Positions 11,601 to 18,850 of a stretch of DNA of 64,000 nt are shown piece by piece. The stretch is from positions 5,456,001 to 5,520,000 of the forward strand of contig NZ_CP032543.1 in assembly GCF_003610995.1 (NCBI RefSeq), read 5' to 3'. Position numbers and translations under genes: made by a program. Under the pieces are notes generated by a model. The model was not told the DNA's origin, did no database searches, and worked only from the letters and a program-made list of their open reading frames with translations. Each line of letters opens with the position of its first letter. Position 1 is the first letter of the stretch. Source of the DNA: Streptomyces griseus subsp. griseus. Lineage in GTDB: Bacteria; Actinomycetota; Actinomycetes; Streptomycetales; Streptomycetaceae.

Positions 11601-11786
11601 AAGCTGGGGAAGACCCCGGCGGGCAAGGCGATCGTGGACCAGGCGCGGCTGCTGGTCCAGCAGAAGATCAACGGGAGGTTCACGCAGGCGGTCTCGAAGC
11701 CGTTCGCGGAGGCGGACCACCTGCTGCTCAAGGGCGACCTGACGGGCGCGGTGGCCAAGCTGCGCACGGCGTACAGGGCCGCCTAG
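8688..11786 (+). CDS. Secreted multidomain GH3 beta-glucosidase/exo-glucanase
   Basis: A 1032-residue exported enzyme. The first 40 residues are a Sec signal peptide ending near PSQAAA. Then come a carbohydrate-binding-like beta-sandwich (CBM11/CIA30 style, about 45-230), a Calx-beta-like domain (about 240-345) and the GH3 catalytic domain starting at KQRVADLLARMSPAEKAGQM. The nucleophile Asp is in FVISDW (D642), KHFVGDGGT is present, and the GETPYAEGIGD block resembles barley-type exo-1,3/1,4-glucanases. The C-terminal 75 residues form an Ala-rich helical extension. No in-frame ATG, GTG or TTG exists between 8688 and the upstream stop. Likely extracellular partner of the GH1 and transporter operon. 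Confidence 0.92.
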   Translation: MSDTPYRRPRKGRSRPATAFLAAAAILATLLAGAAPSQAAADDPAPVLIDRFEGEVPLGNNPPADAIFTWGGNATDHPQLRLADRSDAPEGERVLEGSYDITAYGGFSHEFAVDTPPQNWTAHQGIRFWWYGQNKAPLPPGSGKRIHFEIKDGGANGGASELWTTSFTDDWEGWQQVEIPFADFVYRADYQPVGGIDQILGLNEMWGYAFTFPPGAPGTFALDAVELYGKADPALTASVVTDTAVRPVRNGTSADLTLSVATTGSAPTEEPITVTYATQGGTAVAGKDYTPVTGSHTFPAGTASGTAHKVTIRTAKSSTPSEAKTIPLEVTVTGAKAPKENPQVVIDAHGLPYQNAKLPVKQRVADLLARMSPAEKAGQMTQAERNALRLPGDIAAYDLGSLLSGGGSVPTPNTAAAWAKMVDAYQLRAQATRFQIPLIYGVDAVHGHNNVIGATIMPHNIGIGAGRDPRSAERTGAITAREVRATGIPWDFAPCVCVTRDERWGRSYEAFGEDPALVEAMETVIQGMQGDPSGKDLHRNDKVLGSAKHFVGDGGTEYGSATTGSYTIDQGITKVTRQELEAVHLSPFAESVKRGVGTVMPSYSSLDILGDGKGPVKMHANAEMINGVLKDRMGFEGFVISDWQAIDQIPGDYPSDVRTSINAGLDMIMVPTAYQEFTKTLKEEVAAGRISQARIDDAVSRILTQKFRLGLFEKPYADTTHLGKVGSPEHRAVAREAAAKSQVLLKNDGAVLPLKPNQKVYVAGSNADDIGNQAGGWTISWQGSSGKTTPGTTILEGMRKAAKNPDSVTYSKDASAATDGHDVGVVVVGETPYAEGIGDVGNGHDLELTAADKAAVDKVCAAMKCAVLIVSGRPQLIGDQLGRINALVASWLPGSEGDGVADVLYGKRAFTGQLPVTWPKSEAQLPINVGDTAYDPQFPYGWGLTTLNRPPAGGELTLAALAVAAQVAQKAKLGKTPAGKAIVDQARLLVQQKINGRFTQAVSKPFAEADHLLLKGDLTGAVAKLRTAYRAA

Positions 11787-11811
11787 CGGTCCGGTGCCAT
11801 CCGGTGCTCCG

Positions 11812-11838
11812 GGCGGGCGACGGCGTTTGTCGCCCGCC
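11812..11838 (+). terminator. Hairpin terminator after the GH3 gene
   Basis: A 10-bp perfect stem (11812-11821 with 11829-11838) and a 7-base loop, 25 bases after the GH3 stop. Confidence 0.6.
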
Positions 11839-11854
11839 TGGAGTAGCGTTAAGT

Positions 11855-13242
11855 ATGAGGAAACGGTTCTTCCCCTCGCTGCTGGCGGGCCTGCTGCTCA
11901 TCATGGCGGCGGCCGCACTCGCCCTGACCTCCCCTGCGTCGGCCGCCCCCGCGGCGACGATCACCGATGCCGCCCAGGCCCTGCGCGAGGACCCGGTCTA
12001 TGTGGACCCGGCCGCCCGCGATCAGCTCTCCGTCGCTGACGAGAAGGCCCTGGAAGCCACCATCCGGAACGCGGACAAGCCGGTCTTCGTCGCCGTGCTG
12101 CCCGACACCGATGCCTTCCCCGCGGAAAGCCTCCTCCGGACCCTGCGCAACGACACCGGCATCACCGGCCTCTACGCGGTACGCCTCGGCGACGGCTTCA
12201 ACGCGGGCGCGGACCCGCAGGTCATGCCGACGAGGGCGGTCGAGAACCTGACCGCGTCCGTCAAGACCTCCGCCACCGCCACCGATGCTTCGGCCCAGCT
12301 CGACGCCTTCGTCGACCGGGCCGTCGAACAGGCCCGGGGCACCGCCCCCGCCTCCTGGTCCGGCGGTGGCGGCGCGGCCGACGACCCCGGCGCCCCGGTC
12401 GCCGGTCTGATCACGCTCGGCGCCCTGGTGGCGGCGGGCGGCGCGGGCGCGTACGCGATCTCGCGCCGGAACAAGCGGCGGAAGGCGGAGGAGGAGCGGG
12501 CGGCCCTCGACAAGCTGCGGGTCGTGGTGGACGAGGACATCACGGCGTACGGCGAGACGCTGGAACGCCTGGACTTCCACCCCGCCGAACCGGGCGCCGA
12601 CGACACCATGCGCGGCGACTACGAACGGGCCCTGGACTCCTACGAGAGCGCCAAGACGAGGATGGAGAAGGCCGCGCACCCCTCGGACGTGCGGGGGTCA
12701 CCCAGTCCCTGGAGGACGGCCGCTACTCCCTCGCGGTCCTGGAGGCCCGCCGCACGGGCGCGGAGATACCGGCCCGCCGCCCGCCGTGCTTCTTCGACCC
12801 ACGGCACGGCCCCTCGGTCGCCGATGTGCTCTGGACCCCCTCGGGCGGCGCGTCCCGCGAGGTCCCGGTCTGCGGCGCCGACGAGATCCGGCTGACGCGG
12901 GGCGAGGACCCGATGAGCCGTACGGTCGACGTCGGCGACGGCAACCGCCGCCCGTACTGGGAGGCGGGCCCGGCCTACGGCCCCTGGGCCGGCGGCTACT
13001 TCGGCGGCGGCCTGCTCCCCGGCCTTCTGGTCGGCACGATGCTCGGCTCCATGCTCGCCACTCCGGCGTACGCCTCCGAGTACGGCGGCGGTGACTTCGG
13101 CGGTGGGGAGTGGGGCGGCGGCGACTTCTCCGGCTCCGACTTCGACTCGTCCGGCTTCGGCGGGGGAGGCGGCTTCGGGGACGGGGGCGGCTTCGGAGAC
13201 GGCGGAGGGTTCGGCGGCGGTGACTTCGGCGGCGGCTTCTAG
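11855..13242 (+). pseudogene. Frameshifted gene for a secreted, membrane-anchored TPM-like protein with Gly-rich tail
   Basis: The frame from ATG 11855 encodes a Sec signal peptide, a domain reminiscent of TPM/YgcG-type extracytoplasmic proteins (about residues 30-155), one membrane segment (GLITLGALVAAGGAGAYAI) and a charged cytoplasmic helix. It then loses sense after SDVRG. One extra G in the GGGGG run at 12693-12697 joins it to the frame VTQSLEDGRYSLAVLEARR, which continues to a Gly/Asp/Phe-rich C-terminus and TAG at 13240-13242. The result would be about 462 residues. Either a sequence error or a real frameshift. TAGCGT five bases before the ATG and no Shine-Dalgarno suggest a leaderless start. 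Function unknown. Confidence 0.7.
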
Positions 13243-13264
13243 CGGGCCGCCGGCCGGGAAGCCG

Positions 13265-14272
13265 CTACCGCACCGTCCACCACACGAGCACGCCCGCGAG
13301 GACGATCAACGAGCACAGCACCACATTGATCCGCCTGTAGTCGACGAGGACGGCGGCGAACTCGCGGAGGGTCGCGTTGGGCCAGAAGTACGCGGCGGTG
13401 GGGGAGCCCACGACCTGTCCGCGGATCTCCATCCGGCGGGCGGTGAGGGCGGCGCGGAACGCGTGGTAGTTGTTCGTGACCACGACGCACCGGTAGTCGG
13501 GCTTCGCCTCCTCCATGATGGCCTTGCTGAACCGCAGGTTCTCCTCGGTGTTCGTCGACCGGTCCTCCCGCCGGATCAGATGGGCCGGAAATCCCTCGGC
13601 CACCAGGTGGTCGGCCATGGCGTGCGACTCCGGCAGCTTCTCGTCCGGCCCCTGCCCGCCCGAGGTGATGAGGATGGGCGAGCCCCCGCGCCTGGCGAGC
13701 CGCGCGTGCACGGCCCGCCCCCGCCTGAGGCGGCTCGCGAGGAGCGGCGGCACGGTGGAGCCGCCGATGAGCCCGGACCCCAGCACCACGACGAAGTCGG
13801 CCTTACGCCGCACCCGCAGGCGCCCGTAGAGGAACGCGTAACAGACGAAGCACAGGAACAGGAACGAGAAGTAGAGCGCCAGCCCACCGGTGGCGGCCGC
13901 CACCGCGATGAGCGCCGGACTCCGTACGCTCACCGCGGCGGCCAGCAGCGCGACCACCCCGACGATGGCGAGGGCGGCGCCCAGCGAGAGCAGATTGGAC
14001 GGGCTCCGCCCCTCTTTCCGCAGCATCCGTACGCCGTTGACGAAGAGGAAGTACGTCAGCAGAAGGACGGCCACCGCCCCGAGCGTCAACAACGCCCAGG
14101 CCGCGACCGCGCCCGAGGTGGACTCGGACCGGATGAGCCGGTACAGCCAGGCGGCCAGGGCGCAGAGCACGGCGAGCCCCAGAACGACGGCGTTGCTGAA
14201 CTTCCTGCGGTCGTGCAGAACGCTCACACAGAAGACGAGGAGAAGGAGCGCCGCGGGGGCGTAGACGAGCAT
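13265..14272 (-). CDS. Membrane protein with DUF218 (YdcF/SanA/ElyC-like) domain
   Basis: About 335 residues. The N-terminal half holds roughly five hydrophobic segments, starting at MLVYAPAALLLLVFCVSVL. The C-terminal half is a DUF218 domain: VLGSGLIGGSTVPPLL, ITSGGQGPDEKLPES, STNTEENLRFS and VVTNNYHAFRAALTARR. The family is linked with cell-envelope sugar-nucleotide or lipid-carrier processes, but the activity is not settled. The start at 14272 is chosen because the membrane topology begins there; a longer frame up to 14380 adds a Pro-rich segment without support. It is convergent with the frameshifted gene on its left. Confidence 0.82.
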   Translation of the reverse strand: MLVYAPAALLLLVFCVSVLHDRRKFSNAVVLGLAVLCALAAWLYRLIRSESTSGAVAAWALLTLGAVAVLLLTYFLFVNGVRMLRKEGRSPSNLLSLGAALAIVGVVALLAAAVSVRSPALIAVAAATGGLALYFSFLFLCFVCYAFLYGRLRVRRKADFVVVLGSGLIGGSTVPPLLASRLRRGRAVHARLARRGGSPILITSGGQGPDEKLPESHAMADHLVAEGFPAHLIRREDRSTNTEENLRFSKAIMEEAKPDYRCVVVTNNYHAFRAALTARRMEIRGQVVGSPTAAYFWPNATLREFAAVLVDYRRINVVLCSLIVLAGVLVWWTVR

Positions 14273-14496
14273 GGGCACAGGGTAGGGGGCGGGGTCCGGG
14301 CGGGGAACGGCGAGGTGGGGCCCGGCGTCGGCCGGAGAGGGGCGCTGTGTCAGGCTGCGGCGCGTGGGGTGGACATACAAGGTGCACGGGGGAGGTGCGC
14401 CGGGCGGACCGAGGCGTCGCGGACCGGTGACGCCTGCGGCCGGGCCGCGAAAATTCAGGGCGTGCCCTTTCCAGGGGCTGAGCCGTTGAACCGGTC

Positions 14497-14730
14497 ATGA
14501 AGAAGCGAAGCGTTCTCGCCGCCGTCACTCTCGCCACCGGAGCGGTCATCGCCGCCATCGCCCCGCACCCCGGAGGCGGGGACACCGCCCACGCGGCCGA
14601 GCCGCCCATCAGCCTGGGCGCGCTGGACAACGTCGGCGATCTCGGCAAGGTGGTCGACGGCGCGGCGGACACGGCCTCCTCCACGGCAGGCACGGTGACC
14701 ACGACCCTCTCCGACGCCCGCTTCAGCTGA
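14497..14730 (+). CDS. Small secreted protein, function unknown
   Basis: A 77-residue product with a clear Sec signal peptide (MKKRSVLAAVTLATGAVIAA, cleavage probably after AHAA near residue 34). The mature part is about 43 residues, acidic, without Cys, and rich in Gly, Asp, Thr and Ser. A perfect hairpin follows the stop, so it appears to be a single-gene unit. No family recognised. Confidence 0.65.
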   Translation: MKKRSVLAAVTLATGAVIAAIAPHPGGGDTAHAAEPPISLGALDNVGDLGKVVDGAADTASSTAGTVTTTLSDARFS

Positions 14731-14767
14731 GCCGACGGACAGAGACACCGACACCGTCACAGCCACA

Positions 14768-14799
14768 GGCGGCCCACCGGGAAGAACCGGTGGGCCGCC
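14768..14799. terminator. Strong hairpin terminator
   Basis: A 13-bp perfect stem GGCGGCCCACCGG with loop GAAGAA, 37 bases after the small secreted protein gene. Confidence 0.75.
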
Positions 14800-14902
14800 T
14801 TCCGCGTGCCCGGCTCTCCCCCGACCGATCCGGGCATGGATCGGTCGGGTCCGGCAGGCTGCTCCCTTCCTACGGTGAACGGGAAGGGAAGGCGGGACAA
14901 GG

Positions 14903-15571
14903 TTGCTGGACCGACTGAACGAGGCCATGGAGTACCTCGAGTCGCATCTCGGAGGGCGCATCGAGGCCGCAGACCTCGCGCGCACCGCGATGACCTCGGA
15001 ATACCACTTCCGCCGGATGTTCTCGGCGCCGGCGGGCGTTCCGCTCGCGGAGTACATCCGCCGTCGCCGTATGACCCTCGCGGGCGCGGAAGCGTTCCGG
15101 GTGGTGGGGAGGCGGGCACGCGTTCCGCTGATCCATGAGGGGCCGAATCAAGCCATTGCGGAGTTCATCCGAGGCATCGGCCGGGAGGAGCTGGACCGCA
15201 TCGAGGCCCTCTCCGACCAGGAGCCCGCCGGGCTGCCCGGGGTGAGCGACCAGCTCGACCCGAGCCGGGCGGAGGGCACCGAGCTCGACTACCACCACGG
15301 GGTGGTGACGGGGCGGCAGGAGCCTCCGGCGGACTGGGACTCCCTTGCCGTGCCTGCCGGTTCCTGGGCGGTCTTCGAGAGTGAGGGCGAGTTCCCGCAG
15401 GCCCTCCGGCACCTCTGGCGGGACGTCTTCACTCAGTGGTTCCCGTCGAACCCGTACGCCTCCCGGCCGGACCCGGAGATCCTGCGGGTGCGGTTGTACG
15501 AGGAGGGGAAGCGGGCGGAGGCCGAGCTCTGGATCCCGGTGGAGCGCGCGCACCGTGGGCCGAGCGCGTAG
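14903..15571 (+). CDS. AraC/GyrI-type regulator with internal deletion of the second helix-turn-helix
   Basis: A 222-residue protein beginning at TTG 14903. Residues 1-55 match the first half of an AraC-type DNA-binding domain (AADLARTAMTSEYHFRRMFS, then YIRRRRMTLAGAE). The sequence then jumps at about base 15090 straight into AFRVVGRRARVPLIHEG, which in this family belongs to the GyrI-like effector domain. The second AraC helix-turn-helix and the linker, normally some 70 residues, are missing without a frame change. The GyrI-like part continues to the end. DNA binding is probably lost or altered. The comparison with the full-length family is from memory. Confidence 0.75.
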   Translation: MLDRLNEAMEYLESHLGGRIEAADLARTAMTSEYHFRRMFSAPAGVPLAEYIRRRRMTLAGAEAFRVVGRRARVPLIHEGPNQAIAEFIRGIGREELDRIEALSDQEPAGLPGVSDQLDPSRAEGTELDYHHGVVTGRQEPPADWDSLAVPAGSWAVFESEGEFPQALRHLWRDVFTQWFPSNPYASRPDPEILRVRLYEEGKRAEAELWIPVERAHRGPSA

Positions 15572-15746
15572 GCGGAAAAACGCTGGTTTACGGCCAGGGG
15601 CATATGCGCTCCCTTACTGGTCCAGACCTATTGTGCGGAGGCTTGCCGCTCGCTAGCTTTCTCTCGGCGGCGCGCGCTGGCCGGTTCGGCTCTTCCCATT
15701 CGCTGATGCACCGTCATGTGCATCGACTGAAAACGGAGTTACCGAT

Positions 15747-15989
15747 ATGCGTACACGAATCACCGCGCTCGCGGTCACCGCGGTGGCGGCGGCTGCGATG
15801 GTCCTCGGCACGGCCTCCACCGCCTCGGCGACCGGCCCCGGCTTCTGGCTCCGCAGCCACCACAGCAGCCTGGCGGAGTGTCAGGCGGTCGGGAACGCCG
15901 GCGCTGACAATGCTCTCTGGAGCCGCGTCTTCATCTGCAACCCGTACGCGGGCAAGCCCGGCGTGTACGAGCTGTGGGTGCGCTACTAG
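15747..15989 (+). CDS. Small secreted protein, function unknown
   Basis: An 80-residue product with a Sec signal peptide (MRTRITALAVTAVAAAAMVL, cleavage after ASA near residue 28). The mature part of about 52 residues has two Cys that could pair (SLAECQAV and VFICNPYAG). The ATG has AACGGAG 9 bases upstream. A nested hairpin follows. No family recognised. Confidence 0.65.
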   Translation: MRTRITALAVTAVAAAAMVLGTASTASATGPGFWLRSHHSSLAECQAVGNAGADNALWSRVFICNPYAGKPGVYELWVRY

Positions 15990-16015
15990 GCCGTGTTGTA
16001 GAAGTGGGCTCGTTC

Positions 16016-16054
16016 CCTCGTCTCGCGCCGAGATGATCTCGGTGTGAGACGAGG
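16016..16054 (+). terminator. Nested inverted repeat, terminator or remnant of an IS end
   Basis: Outer arms CCTCGTCTC/GAGACGAGG enclose inner arms CCGAGA/TCTCGG with a TGA loop and a GCG/TGT bulge. It lies 27 bases after the 15747 gene and would work as its terminator. From GTG 16044 the reading VRRGDL resembles the first residues of some Streptomyces IS5-type transposases, but the similarity stops there. Confidence 0.45.
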
Positions 16055-16210
16055 GGATCTCGCCGGCGGGCGGTGGGCGGCCTCCTGCTTTCGACCGCGA
16101 GGACCACGTGGCCCGGTACGCGGTCGAGTGCGGGATCGCCGGCCCGGGCTGTCGGTTCTCTGTGTCATGCTGACCGCGACCAGGGTCGACCGCGCGACGG
16201 AGAGGTGACG

Positions 16211-16540
16211 ATGGGGGCTCAGTACTACGGCGCCGACAGCGAGAACGGCGACCGCATCGACGACCCCTCCGAGGACGCGCTGTTCATGATGATCAGCGAC
16301 CTCAACGACTCCGACAACACCTTCGTGATGGTCCAGCCCGACGAGGACGACCCCGCGTGGTTCGCTTCCGTGGCCGTCCTGGACGGAGGCGGCTACGAGA
16401 TCGTCCGACGAGACACCACCCGCAACGAGCACGGGATCGCCACAGCGGCCAGTGCCGACGACATCGCCCGCGACCTCACCGTATGGATGGCCGCCCGCGA
16501 CTTCCCCGGGCGGCCGAGCAGGCAGGTCAGCGAGTTCTGA
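16211..16540 (+). CDS. Small acidic cytoplasmic protein, resembles Imm1-type immunity proteins
   Basis: A 109-residue acidic protein with no signal peptide. The ATG at 16211 has GAGAGGTGA just upstream. Its layout (a helix DPSEDALFMMISDL, beta strands around DNTFVMVQPDE and WFASVAVLDGGGYEIVRRD, and a last helix with ADDIARDLTVWMAARDF) recalls Imm1-type immunity proteins of polymorphic toxin systems. No toxin gene lies nearby. The family link is a weak impression; otherwise hypothetical. Confidence 0.55.
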   Translation: MGAQYYGADSENGDRIDDPSEDALFMMISDLNDSDNTFVMVQPDEDDPAWFASVAVLDGGGYEIVRRDTTRNEHGIATAASADDIARDLTVWMAARDFPGRPSRQVSEF

Positions 16541-17023
16541 AACGCGGTCAGGACCGCCCCGCGCCCATGAAGGCCGCCCCGCTTCCGGCCGTGATGCCGG
16601 GGGGCTCCAGCGCCCGGTCCGGCTGAGCCGAACGGCGCAGGCAGAGGCCAGGACGGCCCATCGGTGCTCTCGGAGGGCCGCTTTGCCCTGCTATGTCGGC
16701 CACGGAAATGACGTGAACTCTCCTGTTGGTGCGCCTTCGTCCTGGGGCGGCGAAGCCGTACGGGGAACATCGACGGGTTACTCATCGAGCAGGGCGCCAC
16801 GCGGCGGGCGCGGCGGGCGCGGAGGGACATGCGCTGGACGCGGACCGGCCCGCGCCGCATCGCGCGTCGGTCCCGGCCGGCGCGTTCGCCCACATCCGCG
16901 GGGGCCGTTCGTGATGGTGGTGTGGTGCGGGTCCGATCGTGAGTGACCTTGCCGTTTCGGCAAGCGTATTTGTCGTTCCGTCCGCCCCGGGCGCACCATC
17001 TCCATCAACTGGAGGTGGTCCGC
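16541..17023. other. 483-base region without a gene
   Basis: No frame with convincing start, ribosome-binding site and protein-like sequence was seen on either strand. The only structure noted is the inverted repeat CTTGCC-N5-GGCAAG at 16948-16964, before the flavoprotein gene. Confidence 0.5.
16948..16964. promoter_or_regulatory. Inverted repeat CTTGCC-N5-GGCAAG, candidate operator
   Basis: Six-base perfect arms around GTTTC, centred about 68 bases before the ATG of the flavoprotein gene at 17024. The position suits a promoter-proximal regulator site. Confidence 0.35.
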
Positions 17024-18013
17024 ATGACGAGCAGGACGGACGTGAGCGACATGAGGCGGCAGCGGTACGACGTGGTGATCGTGGGAGGCGGGGCGGCCGG
17101 CCTCAGCGGGGCGCTTACCCTGGCGCGGGCCCGGCGGTCGGTGCTGGTGATCGACGCGGGGGAGCCCCGTAACGCTCCCGCGTCCCATGTCCACAACTAC
17201 CTGGGCCGTGAGTCGACCCCGCCCGGGGAGCTGCTGGCGATCGGCCGGGACGAGGTGGCCGGATACGGCGGGGAGATCGTCGAAGGTCGGGTGGCCACGG
17301 CCGAGCGGCTGCCGGAGGACGGCGGCTTCCGCGTCGTGCTGGAGGACGGCACCGCGGTGGAGGCGCGCAGGCTGCTGGTGACGACGGGGCTGGTGGACGA
17401 GTTGCCGCCGGTGCCGGGGCTGGCGGAGCGGTGGGGGCGTGAGGTGCTGCACTGCCCGTACTGCCACGGGCGCGAGGTGGCGGACCGCCCGATCGGGGTG
17501 CTGTCCACCGGCCCCTTCGCCGTACATCAGGCGCTGATGTGGCGGCAGTGGAGCGATGACGTCACCCTCTTCCGCCACACGGGTCCGGAGCCGACGGACG
17601 AGGAGTATGAGCAGCTCGCCGCGCGCGGGGTGGCGGTGGTGGACGGCGAGGTGACGGGCCTGGAGGTCACGGACGACCGCTTCACCGGCGTACGCCTGGC
17701 GGGCGGCCGGGTGATTCCGCGCGAGGCCCTCGTGATCCAGGCCCGGTTCACCGCCCGCTCGGCCGTACTCGAATCGCTGGGGCTGGTCCCGGTCGCGCAG
17801 GAGATGGGCGGTGAGGTGATCGGCACGTACGTCCCCACCGACCCGGTCGGCGCGACGGAGGTCCCCGGTGTCTGGGCGGCGGGCAACGTCACCCGCCTCA
17901 CCGAGCAGGTCATCGGTGCCGCCGCCGCCGGGCTGATGGCGGGGAGCGCGATCAACGGCGACCTGATCGCCGAGGACACCCGTACGGCGGTGGAGGCGCG
18001 GCGGCGCGGCTGA
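17024..18013 (+). CDS. NAD(P)/FAD-dependent oxidoreductase, thioredoxin-reductase-like
   Basis: A 329-residue flavoprotein. The FAD-binding motif is VVIVGGGAAGLSGALTLARA (about residues 15-34). A CxxC dithiol sits in LHCPYCHGREV (about 145-155), a form shared by thioredoxin-reductase-like and dithiol-oxidase-like (GliT/HlmI-type) enzymes. The second FAD signature is GVWAAGNVTRLTEQVIGAAAAG near the C-terminus. The ATG at 17024 is preceded by GGAGGTGG at 17011. No thioredoxin gene is adjacent, so it is not the canonical trxB-trxA pair. The substrate is unknown. Confidence 0.85.
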   Translation: MTSRTDVSDMRRQRYDVVIVGGGAAGLSGALTLARARRSVLVIDAGEPRNAPASHVHNYLGRESTPPGELLAIGRDEVAGYGGEIVEGRVATAERLPEDGGFRVVLEDGTAVEARRLLVTTGLVDELPPVPGLAERWGREVLHCPYCHGREVADRPIGVLSTGPFAVHQALMWRQWSDDVTLFRHTGPEPTDEEYEQLAARGVAVVDGEVTGLEVTDDRFTGVRLAGGRVIPREALVIQARFTARSAVLESLGLVPVAQEMGGEVIGTYVPTDPVGATEVPGVWAAGNVTRLTEQVIGAAAAGLMAGSAINGDLIAEDTRTAVEARRRG

Positions 18014-18324
18014 GGGCGAGAGCGCGCCTCCTCCCGCGATCCGGTCGCGGACGCGGCCACGAGAGCACGGCCGTGAGGAGGCCGCCCGCCCACCCCGAGA
18101 ACGCGGCCGGCTCGCCCTGAGCGCGGGCCGTCATGGCCGGGGGCTCCGCAGGTGCCCGCCGCCTGCGATGGTCCTGGGTGGTGGGGGTGGAGTGCTGGGC
18201 TGGGGGCGGCGGCTTTGCGCCGGATCACGATCTATTTCCGGCAAGTGGCCTACAAGGTAGGCAAGTTGAGGGGAATCTTTCAACGCCTCAACGCCTCAAC
18301 GGCCGACTGTGAAGGGTGCCCCTC
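18014..18324. other. 311-base region without a gene
   Basis: No supported coding frame was seen. The right end, AT-richer than its surroundings (about 18225-18290), probably holds the promoter of the ricin-like gene; no hexamers were assigned. Confidence 0.4.
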
Positions 18325-18792
18325 ATGTCCAGCGTCTTCCGCACGCTCCTCGTGCCCGCTCTGCTCGCCCTGACGTCCTTCGCCCTGCCGTCACCTGTCG
18401 CGGCGGCCGCCGCGGCACCGGCCGCCGGGACCATGTGCCTGAACAGCAACTATCCGACGACCCGCATCGTCAACGTCGCTTCGTGCAACTCCGGTTCCAG
18501 CCAGCGCTGGACCGTCAGCGGTGAGGCGATCCACCAGTCCGCGCACCCGGGTATGTGCCTGACCAGCGACTACCCGAGGACCCGGATCGTCAATGTCGAG
18601 CCGTGCGACTCCGGGACCCGGCAGCGCTGGACCGTCAGCGGTGAGGCGATCTACCAGTCCGCGCACCCGGGCATGTGCCTGTCCAGTGACCACCCGAGGA
18701 CCAGGATCGTGAACGTGGAGCCGTGCAACCCGTCCGGGATCCGCCAGCACTGGACCGGGCAGGGCGAGCAGATCAGCATGACCCTCGTCTGA
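18325..18792 (+). CDS. Secreted three-repeat ricin-B-like (beta-trefoil) protein
   Basis: About 155 residues. A Sec signal peptide (MSSVFRTLLVPALLALTSFA, cleavage near VAAAAAAP) precedes three 40-residue repeats, each with MCL, then TRIVNV, C and QRW or QHW. One Cys pair and a QxW per 40 residues is the pattern of ricin-B subdomains, so the mature protein is probably one lone carbohydrate-binding beta-trefoil. The repeats are spaced exactly 120 bases. ATG 18325 is preferred over GTG 18316 because GAAGGG lies 8 bases before it. Confidence 0.75.
   Translation: MSSVFRTLLVPALLALTSFALPSPVAAAAAAPAAGTMCLNSNYPTTRIVNVASCNSGSSQRWTVSGEAIHQSAHPGMCLTSDYPRTRIVNVEPCDSGTRQRWTVSGEAIYQSAHPGMCLSSDHPRTRIVNVEPCNPSGIRQHWTGQGEQISMTLV
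18433..18792 (+). repeat. Three tandem 120-base coding repeats
   Basis: The phrase ATGTGCCTG recurs at 18433, 18553 and 18673, exactly 120 bases apart. Units share long near-identical stretches such as GCGCTGGACCGTCAGCGG. The repeats encode the beta-trefoil subdomains of the secreted protein. Confidence 0.8.
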
Positions 18793-18850
18793 TGCCCTGA
18801 TGCCCTGATGCCCTGAGCCGTCGTCAGGGCCCGTCGGAGCTTCTCCGCCC

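Noticed and set aside
13080..13240. Gly-rich repeats at the end of the TPM-like gene as a separate repeat element
   Set aside because: They encode the Gly/Asp/Phe-rich C-terminus of that protein in one frame.
12786..13242. Separate small gene downstream of the TPM-like gene
   Set aside because: The frame is the direct continuation of the upstream protein once one G is added at 12693-12697; it has no start signal of its own.
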